Positions 15,603 through 17,460 of a stretch of DNA of 17,460 nt are shown here, one piece after another (within the stretch, counting starts at the first letter, position 1; the number at the start of each line of letters is the position of its first letter). The stretch lies in the NCBI GenBank assembly GCA_021166815.1, contig JAJPEO010000152.1, positions 1-17,460 of the forward strand, given 5' to 3'. The translations under genes and the position numbers were made by a program. Below the pieces are notes generated by a model, which saw only the letters and a list, made by a program, of their open reading frames with translations, made no database searches and was not told where the DNA came from. This DNA is from Nocardioides sp. (GTDB lineage: Bacteria > Actinomycetota > Actinomycetes > Propionibacteriales > Nocardioidaceae).

Positions 15603-17126
15603 ATGCGGGTCATGCTTCTCGCCGAGGTCGTGGCCGCTTCCGGGGCGGCTGCGGCGACCCGGTCACGCAAGGCCAAGGTCGAGGCGCTGGCCCAGGTGCT
15701 CGCGCAGTGCGACCCCGACGACGTCGAGGTGGTCGTCTCCTACCTCGCCGGCACGCTGCGCCAGCGGCGTACCGGCGTGGGGTGGCGCTCCCTGCAGGAC
15801 CTGCCCGAGCCGGCTGCTGAACCCACGCTGACGGTCGCCGAGGTGGACCACGCCCTCGAGGGACTCAGCGCGCTGTCCGGACCGGGGTCCACCACCGCGC
15901 GCCGGGAGATGCTCGCGGGACTGCTCGGCCGCGCCACGGCGGCGGAGCAGGCCTGGCTGCGAGCGGTCCTGACCGGCAACGTCCGCCAAGGTGCCCTGGA
16001 GGCCGCGATCCAGCAGGCCGTGGCCGACGTGGCCGGTGTCTCCGTGACGCAGGTGCGCAGGGCCGCGATGCTCGCCGGCAGCACACCGACAGCGGCCGTG
16101 GCCGCCTTCGCGGGCCCGGAGTCCCTGGCAGCGATCGGACTGGAGGTCGGCCGCGCGGTGCAGCCCATGCTCGCCTCCAGCGCCCCCGACGTCGCCACGG
16201 CACTCGCGGCCTTCGCCGAGCCGGTCGCCGTCGACACCAAGCTCGACGGCATCCGCATCCAGGTCCACCGCGACGGTGACGACGTCCTGGTCGCGACACG
16301 CAGCCTCGACGACATCACGGCCCGCCTGCCCGAGGTCGTCGACGTCGTACGCTCCCTCCCCGCCGAGCGGGTCGTCCTCGACGGTGAGGCCCTGGCCCTC
16401 GACGCCTCCGGGCGGCCCCTCGCCTTCCAGGACACCGCGAGTCGCACCGCGCAGGCCTCGGGGGTGGCGGTCACGCCGTACTTCTTCGACGTCCTGCACG
16501 TCGACGGCACGGACCTGCTCGACGCGCCGCTGTCCGAGCGACTGGCCACGCTCGACCGCCTGGTCCCGGCCGCCCACCGGGTGGCCCGCACCACCACGGC
16601 GGACGTCGCGGAGGCCGAGGAGTTCGCCCGGCAGGTCCTCGCGGCCGGTCACGAGGGAGTGGTCGTCAAGGACCTGTCGGCTCCGTACGCCGCCGGTCGC
16701 CGAGGCGCCGCCTGGGTCAAGGTCAAGCCCCGGCTGACCCTCGACCTCGTCGTGCTCGCGGTCGAGTGGGGCAGCGGCCGCCGCTCGGGCTGGCTGTCCA
16801 GCATCCACCTCGGCGCACGCGACCCCTCCGCCCCGACCGGGTGGACCATGCTCGGCAAGACGTTCAAGGGCATGACCGACGAGATGCTCGCCTGGCAGAC
16901 CGAGCGGTTCCTCGGGCTGGAGACGCGGCGCGAGGGCCACGTGGTCTTCGTCCGGCCGGAGCAGGTGGTCGAGATCGCGTTCGACGGGATCCAGCGGTCG
17001 AGCCGTTATCCGGGAGGCATGGCGCTCCGCTTCGCCCGCGTGCTGCGGTATCGGGACGACAAGGCGCCGCAGGAGGCCGACACGATCGACACGGTTCGGT
17101 CGTATCTCGCGAGCCACGTCCACTGA
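15603..17126 (+). CDS. ligB: ATP-dependent DNA ligase, LigB type
   Basis: Seals DNA nicks by forming a lysine-AMP intermediate. 507 residues from ATG 15603; an ATG at 15612 (MLLAEVV) fits the beginning of mycobacterial LigB better and may be the true start. Seen: an N-terminal DNA-binding domain (about 1-185) with RQRRTGVGW and NVRQGALEAA, adenylation motif I KLDGIR with the nucleophile K213, RSLDDITARLPEV at 233-245, DGEALALD (motif III region), FFDVLHVDG, motif IV EGVVVKDL and motif V WVKVKPR. A C-terminal OB-fold follows with KTFKGMTDEML and RPEQVVEIAFDGIQRSSRYP. It shows close recalled similarity to M. tuberculosis LigB across its whole length. It is a non-essential accessory ligase in mycobacteria; no NHEJ genes are adjacent. 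Confidence 0.95.
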   Translation: MRVMLLAEVVAASGAAAATRSRKAKVEALAQVLAQCDPDDVEVVVSYLAGTLRQRRTGVGWRSLQDLPEPAAEPTLTVAEVDHALEGLSALSGPGSTTARREMLAGLLGRATAAEQAWLRAVLTGNVRQGALEAAIQQAVADVAGVSVTQVRRAAMLAGSTPTAAVAAFAGPESLAAIGLEVGRAVQPMLASSAPDVATALAAFAEPVAVDTKLDGIRIQVHRDGDDVLVATRSLDDITARLPEVVDVVRSLPAERVVLDGEALALDASGRPLAFQDTASRTAQASGVAVTPYFFDVLHVDGTDLLDAPLSERLATLDRLVPAAHRVARTTTADVAEAEEFARQVLAAGHEGVVVKDLSAPYAAGRRGAAWVKVKPRLTLDLVVLAVEWGSGRRSGWLSSIHLGARDPSAPTGWTMLGKTFKGMTDEMLAWQTERFLGLETRREGHVVFVRPEQVVEIAFDGIQRSSRYPGGMALRFARVLRYRDDKAPQEADTIDTVRSYLASHVH

Positions 17127-17146
17127 CCCCTGGCACGGGCGACGCT

Positions 17147-17230
17147 CGTTGGTTGAGGTCGCCAGGCTCGTTGGTTGAGGTGCGAGCGCACGTTGGCGAG
17201 GTCGCCAGGATCGTTGGTTGAGGTGCGAGC
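17147..17230. repeat. Degenerate tandem duplication built from the palindrome's left arm
   Basis: Two blocks, 17147-17187 and 17191-17230, share CGTTGG(TT/C)GAGGT, CGCCAGG, TCGTTGGTTGAGGT and GCGAGC in the same order, a period of about 44 bp with one 1-nt indel and few changes. The left arm GTTGGTTGAGGT is present at 17148-17159, 17170-17181 and 17213-17224 and in changed form at 17192-17202. The right arm is missing from the first copies. The second block runs into the complete palindrome. Confidence 0.8.
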
Positions 17231-17250
17231 TTGCGAGCCTCGAAACCAAC
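17213..17250. repeat. 38-bp imperfect palindrome, copy 1
   Basis: Outer arms GTTGGTT and AACCAAC pair over 7 bp, then GAGG pairs with CCTC over 4 bp with a 2-nt bulge (GA) on the right side. The 14-nt middle holds two GCGAG words separated by CTT. The sequence is identical to the copy at 17268-17305. It could fold as a hairpin in RNA and may end ligB transcripts, or act as a DNA site. Confidence 0.85.
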
Positions 17251-17267
17251 CCCCGCACCGCCAGGCC

Positions 17268-17305
17268 GTTGGTTGAGGTGCGAGCTTGCGAGCCTCGAAA
17301 CCAAC
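17268..17305. repeat. 38-bp imperfect palindrome, copy 2
   Basis: Base-for-base the same as the copy at 17213-17250, same orientation, 55-bp period. Both copies are preceded by CGCCAGG (17203-17209 and 17259-17265), a word also found before the half copy at 17170. Perfect identity between copies suggests recent duplication or continuing homogenisation. Confidence 0.85.
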
Positions 17306-17342
17306 ACCCGACTCAAGACATACCTCGTCTGAGGGATGGTCT

Positions 17343-17358
17343 TCGAACACCTGTTCGA
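17343..17358. promoter_or_regulatory. LexA binding site (SOS box)
   Basis: TCGAACACCTGTTCGA is a perfect match to the actinobacterial SOS box TCGAAC-N4-GTTCGA and lies 14 bp upstream of the ATG at 17373. It directly abuts the putative -10, so bound LexA would block transcription until DNA damage. Known from mycobacteria: several 13E12/DUF222 genes carry such boxes. Confidence 0.88.
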
Positions 17359-17360
17359 GC

Positions 17361-17366
17361 CAGAAT
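17361..17366 (+). promoter_or_regulatory. Putative -10 element of the SOS-controlled gene
   Basis: CAGAAT is a weak match to TANNNT but ends exactly 6 nt before the ATG at 17373, the geometry of the leaderless genes in this window. No Shine-Dalgarno lies before the ATG. Confidence 0.35.
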
Positions 17367-17372
17367 GGGTGC

Positions 17373-17460
17373 ATGGCCACCGCACCCCACCCGATCCTCC
17401 TCGACCCCGCCCGGGTCGAGGAGCTCTCCTCGGGTGAGGTCCTCACCGCAGTCGCCGCGT
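17373..17460 (+). CDS. Probable DUF222/HNH endonuclease (13E12 family), partial N-terminus
   Basis: Only 29 codons are visible before the window ends, reading MATAPHPILLDP then ARVEELSSGEVLTAVAA. The short Pro-rich start followed by an acidic amphipathic helix resembles N-termini of actinobacterial DUF222 proteins, which usually carry a C-terminal HNH nuclease domain. The perfect SOS box upstream supports this, since mycobacterial 13E12 genes are LexA-regulated. The neighbouring palindromic repeats are also suggestive. The HNH domain itself cannot be seen, so the family call is an inference. Leaderless start at the ATG is likely. Confidence 0.55.
   Translation, partial: MATAPHPILLDPARVEELSSGEVLTAVAA

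Noticed and set aside
15663..17258. Long minus-strand frame opposite ligB
   Set aside because: ligB is supported along its whole length by ligase motifs; the antisense product has no known domain and begins inside the palindromic repeats.
17147..17305. Repeat cluster as a CRISPR array
   Set aside because: Spacing is irregular, there are no unique spacers of even length between equal repeats, half copies predominate, and no cas genes are nearby.

Overview
The window is chromosomal DNA of a high-GC actinobacterium. The best fit is a soil or environmental member of the Nocardioidaceae (Nocardioides or a close relative). The grounds are the GC-rich codon use, a complete yrbE-mce lipid importer, a mycobacterial-type LigB ligase, start codons sitting just behind TAGNNT -10 boxes (leaderless mRNAs), and a palindromic repeat next to a LexA-controlled gene that looks like the DUF222/HNH (13E12) family. 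The genus is inferred; no rRNA marker is present.

Layout. Positions 1-8162 (minus strand) hold one tightly coupled operon, transcribed right to left: yrbEA, yrbEB, mceA, mceB, mceC, mceD, mceE (lipoprotein) and mceF (cut by the window edge). Nearly all junctions are ATGA or TGATG overlaps. Together these encode the two permeases and six substrate-binding or tunnel subunits of an Mce lipid/sterol ABC importer; the ATPase (MceG) is not here. A KstR-like palindrome (8207-8220) lies in the leader, which points to control by steroid or lipid catabolism.

Positions 8321-17126 hold single genes on alternating strands: a two-pore-helix-type ion channel homologue with a degenerate selectivity filter, a hemerythrin-like protein, uvrB, a cardiolipin synthase/phospholipase D, an AlkA-type DNA glycosylase, kynA (tryptophan 2,3-dioxygenase), a PaiB-like FMN-binding protein and ligB. 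Three of these are DNA repair genes. Most start directly 6-8 nt after a TAGNNT box with no Shine-Dalgarno sequence, in contrast to the mce operon, which uses clear GGAGG sites.

Positions 17127-17460 carry the least ordinary DNA. A cluster of palindromic repeats (two identical 38-bp copies plus several half copies in a tandem arrangement) is followed by a perfect actinobacterial SOS box and the first 29 codons of a probable DUF222/HNH endonuclease-family gene that runs off the window. The pairing of a palindromic repeat with a DNA-damage-induced nuclease-family gene is the best candidate here for an undescribed system.

No tRNA, rRNA, CRISPR array or insertion sequence was seen. The longest gene-free stretch is 17127-17372, which is filled by the repeats and the SOS promoter.
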